A stretch of 6,319 nucleotides of DNA from an uncultured Opitutia bacterium (GCA_903829855.1 CAIKRN010000232.1:1-6319); one strand, 5' to 3'. Counted from the stretch's first letter, positions 1 to 6,319 are shown. Notes: a model not told the origin generated them from the letters alone. Translations and numbers: made by a program.

Positions 1-315
1 AGGGCAGGATTCCCGCCGCAAGTCGGGGCACGTCGCAAGGCGTGACGGATAGTGCCACAGAGAAGATACCGCCTCCTCCGCAAGGAACGAGGTAAGGGTG
101 AAAAGGTGGGGTAAGAGCCCACCGCTCGAAGGGTAACCGACGAGGCAAGGTAAACCCAATCCGGTGCAAGACGAACAGGGACCGTTCGAGGTAGCCCACC
201 AAGGTTCCGGGTTGTCGCACCGCCGCAAGGCGGGTCCGCAAGGTCAGAGAAATGAATGCGCAGGGGATCGGCGAGAGCCACCCAAGGACAGAATCCGGCT
301 TACAGTGTATGGCTC
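1..315 (+). ncRNA. rnpB: RNase P RNA (type A), 5' end cut off by window edge
   Basis: This is the catalytic RNA of ribonuclease P, which removes the 5' leader from pre-tRNAs. Conserved core blocks are visible in the right order: ACAGAGAAGATACCGCC (57-73), GGTAAGGGTGAAAAGG (91-106), the P10-like hairpin with GTAAGAG loop sequence (105-123), GGCAAGGTAAACCC (144-157), GAAATGAATG (249-258) and ACAGAATCCGGCTTAC (288-303). The last block holds the 3' strand of helix P4; its 5' partner, in the GAGGAAAGTCC block, lies before base 1. By comparison with the E. coli RNA, about 70-90 nt are missing. Several stems are capped by GCAA tetraloops (near 18, 35, 80, 224 and 237), as expected for GNRA loops that make tertiary contacts. 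A GGT in the L15 region (about 210-212) is a candidate for the tRNA 3'-CCA contact. The 3' end is set at about 315, where P1 should close, just before the terminator hairpin. Confidence 0.96.
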
Positions 316-322
316 AAAAGAC

Positions 323-358
323 GGAGGGCCGAACGGAAACGTTCGGCCCTCCCCCTTT
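323..358 (+). terminator. Rho-independent-like terminator of rnpB
   Basis: A perfect 13-bp GC-rich stem (323-335 pairing with 340-352) is capped by a GAAA tetraloop (336-339). It is followed by CCC and then TTT at 356-358. It begins about 8 nt after the expected end of the RNase P RNA, the usual place for a terminator of this gene. The U-tract is short and preceded by C residues, so termination may be incomplete or helped by another factor. Some readthrough into the downstream deacetylase gene, which starts 57 nt later, is possible. Confidence 0.85.
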
Positions 359-406
359 GCGCCGGGGGCTTACGGCTTGATTCCAACACTATCCAACGGC
401 ATCGAT

Positions 407-410
407 AAGG
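407..410 (+). promoter_or_regulatory. Weak ribosome binding site for the PIG-L gene
   Basis: AAGG lies 4 nt before the ATG at 415. It is only a partial Shine-Dalgarno match with short spacing. It is nevertheless the best SD-like element in front of any + strand gene here, and it supports the chosen start. Confidence 0.3.
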
Positions 411-414
411 CTAC

Positions 415-1134
415 ATGGAGGCTCCCTCGGCACCGTCGGTCCGGCTCAACGAGGTACTTCGTGCTGGCGCTCGCATCGCGATTCTCGCCCCGCACCCTGA
501 CGATGAATCCCTAGGCACGGGGGGACTCATCCAGCGTGCCCTGGCCGCCGGAGCGGAAGTCCGCGTGATTTTCGTCACCGACGGCGATAACAATCCTTGG
601 CCGCAACGCTTCGTCGAGCGGCGCTGGTTCATTGAAGCCCCCGAACGTGCCCGCTGGGGTGCTCGCCGCCGGGCCGAAGGCCAGCATGCCCTTCAGCTAC
701 TCGGTGCCGGCCAAGTCCAAGCAGAGTCCCTCGGCCTGCCAGATGCTGGCATCCTAGCCCTCTGGGAAGAAGACCTACCAGGGCCGCGTCCCGCCTTTGA
801 AAAGCTCCTGCGTGAATGGAAGCCCACCTTAGTGATCGTGCCTTCCGAAATCGACCGCCATCCGGACCACCAAGCCACGCATCTCTACGGACTGGACGCC
901 GTGCGCGCCACGGGCCTCCACTGCTTGGTCTACTCCTACCTCATCCATCGCCCTTGGTCTCAGAAGGTGATGCGCCGTCACCTGGCCTCTGATCAACTCG
1001 AACTGAGCGATGCCGAAAGATCCCTTAAACTGGATGCCATCCGCTGCCACCACACCCAGATGGCCCTGAGCGGCGAACGTTTCTCCAAATTCGCCAGTCG
1101 CGAAGAACGCTATACCCTCGTCCAAATTTCCTGA
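415..1134 (+). CDS. PIG-L family zinc-dependent deacetylase
   Basis: A 239-residue protein of the PIG-L/LmbE superfamily, metal enzymes that remove the N-acetyl group from GlcNAc-type substrates (GlcNAc-PI, mycothiol and bacillithiol precursors, other glycans). The family signature APHPDDESLGTGG sits at residues 25-37, with H27 and D30 the expected zinc ligands and D29 the likely general base. VTDGD follows at 54-58, RRAEGQHALQLLG at 85-97 and LGLPDAG at 106-112. The second metal motif HPDH is at 149-152, where H152 should complete the zinc site. The C-terminal CHHTQM segment is also typical. No signal peptide or membrane segment is evident, so it is predicted cytoplasmic. The length is normal for the family. 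The ATG at 415 leaves a short N-terminal tail before the Rossmann-like core. The stop is 2 nt before the ArnT-like gene, suggesting coupled translation and a shared glycolipid role. BshB- or MshB-like thiol synthesis is an alternative, but no partner gene for it is present. The exact substrate is unknown. Confidence 0.92.
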   Translation: MEAPSAPSVRLNEVLRAGARIAILAPHPDDESLGTGGLIQRALAAGAEVRVIFVTDGDNNPWPQRFVERRWFIEAPERARWGARRRAEGQHALQLLGAGQVQAESLGLPDAGILALWEEDLPGPRPAFEKLLREWKPTLVIVPSEIDRHPDHQATHLYGLDAVRATGLHCLVYSYLIHRPWSQKVMRRHLASDQLELSDAERSLKLDAIRCHHTQMALSGERFSKFASREERYTLVQIS

Positions 1135-1136
1135 AC

Positions 1137-2903
1137 ATGAGCGCACCCTCCAGCCCCGCACCCGCGGGCCCCGCCTTCCTGCACTCAACCCGCTTCCAAG
1201 CGATGGTGCTGACGGCCCTCGTGCTGTTCCTCTTCTGGTGGCGCCTCGGCAGCCTCGGGCTCATTGATCCAGATGAACCTTTCTACGCACTGACGAGCCG
1301 TGAGATGGTGCAATCGGGCGATTGGATCACCCCGCGCGTCTTCGGCGAACCCCAGTTCGAAAAGCCGATTTTGTTCTACTGGGAAACCTGCCTCGCTCAA
1401 ATTGTCTTCGGCGATAACGAGTTCGCCGCCCGTGTGCCTGGCGCACTCGCCGCCACCCTCGTGGTCTTCCTGACTTGGGGCATTGGCCGGAAACTCTTCA
1501 CCCCACTTGCCGGTTTCTTAGGCGCCGTCGTCGTCGGCACTGGCGCACTCTTCGTGGTGATGTCGCGCCTGATGCTGACGGACCTTTCCCACACCCTCTT
1601 TATCTCGGCAGGCATGTACTGCCTCTGGCGAGCGTTCCACGATGAACCCCGACGACTTCGCTGGCTGTTAGCCCTGACCATTACCTCCGCCCTTTCGATG
1701 CTGACCAAAGGCCCGCAAGGCCTGCTCTTTATCGCCATGGCGAGCGTGGCCTACGCTCGGCTGAGTGGACTGAAATCACCTTGGAGCTGGCGTCATCTGG
1801 CGCTCTGCGTGCCCCTCTGGCTCCTCCTCGTGGTACCGTGGTACCTCGCAATGTTCATGCTTCACAAGTCCGGCCCCACCTCGCCGGCGACTGGCTGGGC
1901 CTATTACTGGGACACCTTCTTCATCCACGAGAACTGGGACCGATTCTTCCACGCCGAGCATAAGGGTAATGACCATTGGTATTACTACCTTGAGATGCTC
2001 ATCGGCGGTTCGCTGCCGTGGATTCCCCTCATCGTCGCCGCGCTCTGGGAAACCGCGACTCACTTCCGCCAGCGCTTCCGCGATCAACCTGGTCTCACCA
2101 TGGTCATCTGCTGGCTCGTTCCGTCCTATATCTTCATGACCATCGCAGCCAGCAAGCTGCCTAGCTACATCTTCTTCCTCATCGTCCCTGTCGCACTCCT
2201 GGCCGGCGTCACCCTTGAGCGCTGGATCCGCGAGGGCTTCGGTCCTATTGAACGCTGGGCGGTGGGATTCTTCACGCTCCTGCAAGGCGTCGCCCTCATC
2301 TGGTACATGCCAACGTTCCACCCGAACTCACTGCCATTCCTCCCTCAACTCATTGCCCTAGGCATACCGCTCACCATCGCCGGCCTCTTTGCCCTATTCC
2401 GCAAAGCCTTCCTCTGGGCGGCTATCTCCACCGCCTTCAACGTTGTCCTGGTCTTCACCGCCTTCTTCTGGATTGAAGCGCGGCTCGAAGGAACCGTAGG
2501 CAGCCGGGAGATTTGCAAAATTGCGGCCACCGCACGCAAACCTGGCGAAAAACTCGTGACCTGCAGCTTCCTCGGCCGGGCAGCGAAATTCTACCTCGGC
2601 GAAACCCCAGCCGCAATTTTCGTACCCGACCAGAAACTCTTGGCCGACTTCGGCAAAGGCAACTTCCGCCCCTACTACCCCTTCTACTCCTACCACCCCT
2701 TACCGCAGCTCACGATTGAGAAGCAATTAGGCGAATTCGCCGACACCCATGGCTCACTGCTTTGCATCGGTGAGAAACGCGATTTTCGACTCTTGAACAC
2801 GAGTGAAAGCTCGTCAGTGCGTGACCGTTGCGAACTGCTCGGTGAAACCGGCGACACCCCCGGACGGGCAGTCTTCCGCATCAACCCAAAGACGGCTAAA
2901 TAA
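1137..2903 (+). CDS. ArnT-like (PMT-family) polytopic membrane glycosyltransferase
   Basis: A 588-residue integral membrane GT-C protein of the ArnT/PMT_2 type, which moves a sugar from a polyprenyl-phosphate carrier to an acceptor on the outer face of the inner membrane. After a first helix (about 22-38) comes the catalytic loop with DPDEPFYA at 44-51 and REM..SGDWITPR at 55-67, closely resembling the acidic first loop of ArnT. FEKPILFYW (74-82), NEFAARVPGALAA (94-106), LTDLSHTLF (147-155), LTKGPQGLL (189-197) and SKLPSYI (339-345) are further family hallmarks. About 12-13 hydrophobic segments occur up to residue 445, followed by a soluble C-terminal domain (about 450-588) that is probably periplasmic. 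The length matches ArnT relatives (about 550 residues). No SD precedes the ATG, and the upstream stop is 2 nt away, so coupling to the PIG-L gene is likely. The acceptor could be lipid A, another lipid or protein; the sequence does not decide. It is not safe to call it arnT, because no aminoarabinose pathway genes are present. Confidence 0.93.
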   Translation: MSAPSSPAPAGPAFLHSTRFQAMVLTALVLFLFWWRLGSLGLIDPDEPFYALTSREMVQSGDWITPRVFGEPQFEKPILFYWETCLAQIVFGDNEFAARVPGALAATLVVFLTWGIGRKLFTPLAGFLGAVVVGTGALFVVMSRLMLTDLSHTLFISAGMYCLWRAFHDEPRRLRWLLALTITSALSMLTKGPQGLLFIAMASVAYARLSGLKSPWSWRHLALCVPLWLLLVVPWYLAMFMLHKSGPTSPATGWAYYWDTFFIHENWDRFFHAEHKGNDHWYYYLEMLIGGSLPWIPLIVAALWETATHFRQRFRDQPGLTMVICWLVPSYIFMTIAASKLPSYIFFLIVPVALLAGVTLERWIREGFGPIERWAVGFFTLLQGVALIWYMPTFHPNSLPFLPQLIALGIPLTIAGLFALFRKAFLWAAISTAFNVVLVFTAFFWIEARLEGTVGSREICKIAATARKPGEKLVTCSFLGRAAKFYLGETPAAIFVPDQKLLADFGKGNFRPYYPFYSYHPLPQLTIEKQLGEFADTHGSLLCIGEKRDFRLLNTSESSSVRDRCELLGETGDTPGRAVFRINPKTAK

Positions 2904-3572
2904 TCAGATCCGGTAAAGGAGCTTAAAGAACCGAATCGTATCTCGCACTGGACGAATCTTACTGGGCTGCCCCTGGTAGATGGTCCGGACTGGTACGTTG
3001 GTAATCCTTCCGCCCGCTCGAGCGGTCAGCAGCAGGACCTCGGTCTCGTAATCGTAATGGTCGCTCTTGGCGGCCAAGATGGCGGGATTGGCGACCGCCA
3101 AGGCACGATACCCGCATTGGGAATCAGGGATGTGGCAGCGACAGAGATTGCTGATGAGCCACGACATGGACGCATTTACCATCCGACGAACGAAGGGCAT
3201 GCCCTTCGGATTAGAGAAACGGTTGCCCGCGACGAGCGCGACGCCCGGCTCCTCAATGGCTTTAAGGAAAAGCGGAATCTGTTCGGCGTCGTGCTGTCCG
3301 TCGCCGTCCATGGTGATGCCATGGGTGTAGCCCAACTCAGCGAGCCGAGCGAAAGCGGTCTTTAAGCCTGCCCCCTTACCCTTGTTCACTTCATGACGAA
3401 TCACCATCGCCCCCGCAGCCAGTGCCTTGGCCGACGTCTCGTCTGGCGAGCAGTCGTCGATGACCAAAACCGTGTCCACGAAACGCTTCGCCTCACGCAC
3501 CACTTCAGCGATACGCGCTTCCTCGCGGAAGGCAGGCACCACGATGGCTACGCGCAAAAGAGGGGTGGACAT
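2904..3572 (-). CDS. DPM1-like family 2 glycosyltransferase (polyprenyl-phosphate sugar synthase type)
   Basis: A 222-residue GT-A fold transferase related to dolichol-phosphate mannose synthase and bacterial polyprenyl-phosphate sugar synthases. Visible motifs are VVPAFREE (11-18), the nucleotide-binding VIDDCSPD (37-44), NKGKGAGLKTAF (63-74), the metal-binding DGDGQHD (89-95), DSQCGYRA (150-157) and YDYETEVL (173-180). The C-terminal GQPSKIRPVRDTIRFFKLL is typical of DPM-like enzymes. It has no C-terminal membrane helices, unlike ArnC-type enzymes, so it is likely cytoplasmic and peripheral to the membrane. The likely reaction is transfer of a sugar from an NDP-sugar to a polyprenyl phosphate, giving the type of donor an ArnT-like transferase consumes. 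It starts 42 nt after the gltA stop with no SD before its ATG, and may be the last gene of the his-gltA unit. Its TGA abuts the TAA of the ArnT-like gene with no gap. Sugar and lipid specificity cannot be read from the sequence. Confidence 0.92.
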   Translation of the reverse strand: MSTPLLRVAIVVPAFREEARIAEVVREAKRFVDTVLVIDDCSPDETSAKALAAGAMVIRHEVNKGKGAGLKTAFARLAELGYTHGITMDGDGQHDAEQIPLFLKAIEEPGVALVAGNRFSNPKGMPFVRRMVNASMSWLISNLCRCHIPDSQCGYRALAVANPAILAAKSDHYDYETEVLLLTARAGGRITNVPVRTIYQGQPSKIRPVRDTIRFFKLLYRI

Positions 3573-3614
3573 TAAAGTCGAGAGAGGCGGCGAGCAGCCG
3601 AAGCCGGCATCCCT

Positions 3615-4916
3615 TTAACCACGTTGCGCGATCGGCGAGTAGGCACGTTCGGTGTTCCCGACGTAAATCTGGCGCGGGCGATGAATCTTCTGCTTCGGGG
3701 TCTCGGCAATTTCCTTCCAATGGGAAATCCAGCCCGGCATGCGACCAATAGCGAAGATCACCGTAAACATCTCCGTAGGGATGCCGATGGCTTTCAGAAT
3801 GATGCCCGAGTAGAAATCGACGTTCGGGTAGAGATTGCGCTGCTTAAAGTACGGGTCGTTGAGCGCGGCTTCCTCTAGGCGCATCGCAATAGCGAGGAGC
3901 GGGTCGTTGATGCCGAGCACCTTGAGGACCTTGTCGCACTGGGCCTTGATGATCTTGGCGCGCGGGTCGTAGTTCTTGTAAACGCGGTGACCAAAGCCCA
4001 TCAGGCGGACGCTCTTGGTCTTATCCTTAGCGTCGGCGATGAAGCGTGAACCGTCGTCGCCCGAGGCGTGAATCTCTTCGAGCATCTCGATGACGGCTTG
4101 ATTGGCACCACCATGCAACGGACCCCAGAGAGCACAAACACCGGCGGAGACGGACGGGAAGAGATTGGCGCCGCCAGAAGCGACCATGCGGACAGTCGAG
4201 GTAGAGCAGTTCTGCTCGTGGTCGGCGTGCAACAGCAGGATTAAATCAAGCGCACGGGCGATTTCCGGGTGAACGGCATAATCGGCGTTAGGCTGCGAAA
4301 ACAAGAGGTGCAGGAAATTGGAGCAGTAATCCAGACCCGGCTTCGGGTAGACGGGTGGCTCGCCCTCCTTGGAGCGGTGAGCAAGTGCCGCGAGCGTGCG
4401 CACCTTGGAAATCAGGACGGCGGCGGTCTCGTCAAATTTGGCCAAGTCATGCGTACGCTCGTTGGTGCCGAGCTCAGGGTAATAGCAACCCAGCGTATTC
4501 AGCGTTGCGGACAGTACGGCCATCGGGTGGGCGTTCCCAGGGAAACCGCTGAGCGCGATGCGCAGGCCTTCGTGAATCTGAGAGTTATCCAGGATACGCG
4601 CTTTGAAGGCGACGAGTTGAGCCGAGGTCGGAAGCTCGCCGTAAATCAGTAAGTAAGCCGTCTCGATGAAGTTGGACTTCTCGGCCAGTTCCTCGATGCC
4701 GTAGCCGCGGTAGCGAAGGATGCCCTTCTCACCATCGATGAAGGTGACCTTGGATTCACAGGCGCCGGTGTTGGCGTAACCATCGTCAAAGGTGATGTAG
4801 CCGGTGTCGTCGCGCAGTTTGCGGACATCGACCCCACGCTCGCCTTCGGAGCCGACGACGATGGGGAGGACGATTTCCTTATCGTCCAGTTTGAGAGTAG
4901 CGGTTTTTGAGCTCAT
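3615..4916 (-). CDS. gltA: Citrate synthase, type II (GltA-like)
   Basis: Condenses oxaloacetate and acetyl-CoA to citrate, the entry step of the TCA cycle, in the cytoplasm. The 433-residue length and N-terminal beta-domain (residues 1-60) match the E. coli-type, usually hexameric enzyme. Catalytic residues align with E. coli H264, H305 and D362: H268 in GPLHGG (266-271), H310 in GFGHRVYKNYDPRA (307-320) and D367 in NVDFYSG (365-371), with nearly the same spacing. Other conserved stretches are YRGYGIEELA (69-78), SGFPGNAHPMA (123-133), LLHADHEQNCSTSTVR (228-243), FAIGRMPGWISHW (388-400) and RPRQIYVG (413-420). All active-site motifs are intact. The ATG at 4916 gives a normal N-terminus. The 34-nt leader after hisH has no good Shine-Dalgarno sequence. 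A 2-methylcitrate synthase is unlikely given the type II N-terminal domain and the absence of prp neighbours. Placement between hisH and a glycosyltransferase is unusual. Confidence 0.97.
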   Translation of the reverse strand: MSSKTATLKLDDKEIVLPIVVGSEGERGVDVRKLRDDTGYITFDDGYANTGACESKVTFIDGEKGILRYRGYGIEELAEKSNFIETAYLLIYGELPTSAQLVAFKARILDNSQIHEGLRIALSGFPGNAHPMAVLSATLNTLGCYYPELGTNERTHDLAKFDETAAVLISKVRTLAALAHRSKEGEPPVYPKPGLDYCSNFLHLLFSQPNADYAVHPEIARALDLILLLHADHEQNCSTSTVRMVASGGANLFPSVSAGVCALWGPLHGGANQAVIEMLEEIHASGDDGSRFIADAKDKTKSVRLMGFGHRVYKNYDPRAKIIKAQCDKVLKVLGINDPLLAIAMRLEEAALNDPYFKQRNLYPNVDFYSGIILKAIGIPTEMFTVIFAIGRMPGWISHWKEIAETPKQKIHRPRQIYVGNTERAYSPIAQRG

Positions 4917-4950
4917 GCGGGGGTGGTACCGCCAGAGGACAAAACTCGCC

Positions 4951-5595
4951 TCAGCGGACGGCTAAAGTCAGGAAATTGCGGTAGAGTTGCAAGCCTTTGA
5001 CCTGACTTTTCTCAGGATGGAACTGGGTCGCAAAGACCCTCCCCTTCCGCACCCCGCTCACAAAGCGCCCGGCATAGTCGGTCTCACACCAGACTAGCGA
5101 GGGGTCGGTCTGCACTACCCGGTAGCTATGCACGAAATAGAAAGGCTCCCCTTCGGCCTTCAGGCCTTCCGTCAGGGGGCTGCCCGGCTTGAAGATGGCC
5201 TCGTTCCAGCCCATATGGGGAATCCTGAGGCCTGGCTGCGAAGGGAAGCGCTGGACGACCCCAGGGAAAATGCCCAAGCCAGGGCGGTCAGCCTCCTCGG
5301 ATCGCTCGAAGAGCACCTGTAGCCCCATGCAGACCCCCAGGAAGGGACGATCAGTAGCGATCCACTGCTTGAGAAAGGATTCAAAATCCGTCCGACGGAT
5401 ACAGTCCATGCAATCGGCCATGGCACCCTGGCCCGGGAAGACCACCAGCTCAGCCTTCTCGGCCTCCTTGGGCGAAGCCGCGAGAAAAGCATCCGCACCC
5501 GCGGCGACCATCGCGCGGCTCACGCTGCGCAGGTTGCCCATGCCATAATCGATGACGGCCACCCGAGGGCGACGCGGTGTCCCGGCGGTTTCCAC
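4951..5595 (-). CDS. hisH: Imidazole glycerol phosphate synthase, glutaminase subunit HisH
   Basis: Class I glutamine amidotransferase of histidine synthesis. It hydrolyses glutamine and channels ammonia to HisF, which makes imidazole glycerol phosphate and AICAR. The 214-residue protein has VIDYGMGNLRSV (14-25), the oxyanion-loop PGQGAM (54-59), the nucleophile motif GVCMGLQ (87-93, Cys89), HMGWN (127-131), FYFVHSY (152-158) and QFHPEKS (191-197, with His193 and Glu195 completing the triad). All catalytic residues are present. The start is a GTG at 5593-5595, 2 nt after the hisB stop, consistent with translational coupling. A GTG at codon 12 (5560-5562) is an alternative that would also give a normal N-terminus. 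The partner hisF is not in the window; instead citrate synthase follows 34 nt downstream. Confidence 0.96.
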   Translation of the reverse strand: METAGTPRRPRVAVIDYGMGNLRSVSRAMVAAGADAFLAASPKEAEKAELVVFPGQGAMADCMDCIRRTDFESFLKQWIATDRPFLGVCMGLQVLFERSEEADRPGLGIFPGVVQRFPSQPGLRIPHMGWNEAIFKPGSPLTEGLKAEGEPFYFVHSYRVVQTDPSLVWCETDYAGRFVSGVRKGRVFATQFHPEKSQVKGLQLYRNFLTLAVR

Positions 5596-5597
5596 GG

Positions 5598-6200
5598 TCA
5601 GGCCAGCGAACCCTTGGTGCTCGGCACGCGACCCCCTTGACGAGGATCATTCTCCACCGCTTCACGCAACGCGCGAGCGAAGGCCTTGAAGAGCGCTTCC
5701 GCGATGTGGTGCGGCTCATCGCCATACTCGAGGCGCAAGTGTAGGTTGCAGCCCAGTGAATTGGCCACCCCCTGGAAAAACTCACGCACCAGAGCGATGT
5801 TGAAGTCCTTCACCATGTAATTGGTGATTTCGACCTGATAGACCATCATCGGGCGATTGCTGAGATCGATGACACATCGGGCGAGCGTCTCATCCATCGG
5901 CAGAATGAAGAAACCATAGCGGCGAATGCCGGCTTTATCACCCAGGGCTTCTTTGATGGCCTGCCCGAGGACAATCCCGACATCCTCGACGGTGTGGTGA
6001 TAGTCGACGTCGGTGTCGCCCGTGGCCTTGACCTTGAGGTCGACCATCGAGTGGCGGGAAAGCAACGTGAGCATGTGGTCGAAAAACGCGACCCCGGTGG
6101 AAATCTCGGATGCACCCGTGCCGTCCAGATTCACCTCTAGGGCGATCTTGGTCTCGGCGGTATCCCGACGAATGCTAGCTTTACGAACTCCTGCGCTCAT
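5598..6200 (-). CDS. hisB: Imidazoleglycerol-phosphate dehydratase (monofunctional HisB)
   Basis: Dehydrates imidazole glycerol phosphate to imidazole acetol phosphate, the substrate of HisC; a cytoplasmic, manganese-dependent enzyme normally forming a 24-mer. With the start at 6200 it has 200 residues, the usual size for a stand-alone dehydratase. Signature motifs are FDHML (40-44), DVDYHHTVEDVG (64-75), RRYG (93-96), PMDE (101-104), PHHIAEALFKAFARALR (163-179) and PSTKG (193-197). The two HH..E clusters (68-72 and 164-168) provide the metal ligands. There is no HAD-type phosphatase domain, so histidinol phosphatase must be encoded elsewhere. An upstream in-frame ATG at 6278 would add 26 atypical residues and overlap hisC. 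The ATG at 6200 is preferred because MSAGVRKASIRRDTAETKI matches the expected N-terminus and a GGGGA lies about 10 nt upstream. Confidence 0.96.
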   Translation of the reverse strand: MSAGVRKASIRRDTAETKIALEVNLDGTGASEISTGVAFFDHMLTLLSRHSMVDLKVKATGDTDVDYHHTVEDVGIVLGQAIKEALGDKAGIRRYGFFILPMDETLARCVIDLSNRPMMVYQVEITNYMVKDFNIALVREFFQGVANSLGCNLHLRLEYGDEPHHIAEALFKAFARALREAVENDPRQGGRVPSTKGSLA

Positions 6201-6237
6201 CCCCGAAAAATCCCCGCGGAACACGGGATTGTCAACC

Positions 6238-6319
6238 TCACCCTTCCATCCAGACCGCGACGGCCGCCAGAAACACATCTGTTTCCTGCTCCGTACCCAC
6301 AGAGATGCGCAAGGACTTC
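6238..6319 (-). CDS. hisC: Histidinol-phosphate aminotransferase, C-terminal end only (HisC)
   Basis: Only the last 26 codons of this gene fall in the window; it continues past the right edge. Reading the - strand from 6318 gives KSLRISVGTEQETDVFLAAV followed by AVWMEG and a TGA at 6238-6240. LRISVGT-(E)-x-E is the usual C-terminal signature of HisC, a PLP-dependent class I/II aminotransferase that makes histidinol phosphate from imidazole acetol phosphate and glutamate. Its arginine is the family's conserved residue for carboxylate or phosphate binding. The stop lies 37 nt before the hisB start, so hisC, hisB and hisH are in order on one strand. Other fold-type I aminotransferases share a similar ending, but the hisB and hisH neighbours make HisC the natural call. 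Confidence 0.82.
   Translation of the reverse strand, partial: KSLRISVGTEQETDVFLAAVAVWMEG

Noticed and set aside
377..409. Possible sigma-70 promoter, TTGATT with GATAAG
   Set aside because: Both boxes are only 4/6 matches and the spacing is about 21 nt, too long to support a call.
164..514. 116-residue + strand reading frame
   Set aside because: It lies mostly inside the RNase P RNA, crosses the terminator hairpin and overlaps the PIG-L gene. The composition is low-complexity and no family is recognisable.
1776..2321. 181-residue antisense reading frame within the ArnT-like gene
   Set aside because: It is the shadow of a well-supported membrane protein gene in a GC-rich codon context, with a highly charged, unstructured composition and no motif.
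3594..3608. Small hairpin (GCCG/CGGC, or a UUCG-loop alternative) between gltA and the GT2 gene
   Set aside because: The stem is only 4 bp with no U-tract, and such short pairings are expected by chance in GC-rich sequence. It is not a convincing terminator or regulator.
4922..4933. Near-palindrome GGTGGTACCGCC in the gltA leader
   Set aside because: It is 12 bases with one mismatched pair, seen only once and not resembling a known operator. Chance is a sufficient explanation.
6201..6278. Extended N-terminus for HisB from the ATG at 6278
   Set aside because: The extra 26 residues do not look like HisB and overlap the hisC coding end in another frame. The ATG at 6200 gives the normal length.

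Overview
The window reads as an ordinary chromosomal stretch from a GC-rich, probably Gram-negative bacterium. Identifiable contents are the 3' part of a type A RNase P RNA, a PIG-L deacetylase, an ArnT-like membrane glycosyltransferase, a DPM1-like GT2 glycosyltransferase, citrate synthase, and three histidine genes (hisH, hisB and the last codons of hisC). HisB is the stand-alone dehydratase, not the phosphatase-dehydratase fusion of enterobacteria and many Bacteroidota. A Verrucomicrobiota or other PVC-group origin is possible, but this is only a guess from the sequence. No mobile element, phage gene, CRISPR array, tRNA or large repeat was seen.

Layout. Bases 1-315 are rnpB on the + strand, with its 5' end cut by the window edge. 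A strong GAAA-capped hairpin at 323-352 follows and probably terminates it. From 415 to 2903 a two-gene + strand unit encodes the deacetylase and the ArnT-like transferase, only 2 nt apart. From 2904 to the right edge everything is on the - strand. In transcription order this is hisC (end only), hisB, hisH, gltA and the GT2 gene, with gaps of 37, 2, 34 and 42 nt, so one transcript is plausible. The two units meet tail to tail with no base between their stop codons.

How the genes fit together. HisB, HisH and HisC belong to histidine synthesis, and citrate synthase feeds the TCA cycle and glutamate supply. The three glycan genes around the convergent point make biochemical sense as a set. The GT2 enzyme could load a sugar onto polyprenyl phosphate, the PIG-L enzyme could remove an N-acetyl group, and the ArnT-like protein could transfer the amino sugar to a lipid A-like or other periplasmic acceptor. 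That pathway is an inference from family membership and proximity. It is the most interesting hypothesis in an otherwise conventional region.

Most starts here lack a clear Shine-Dalgarno sequence, which may reflect a lineage with weak SD use.
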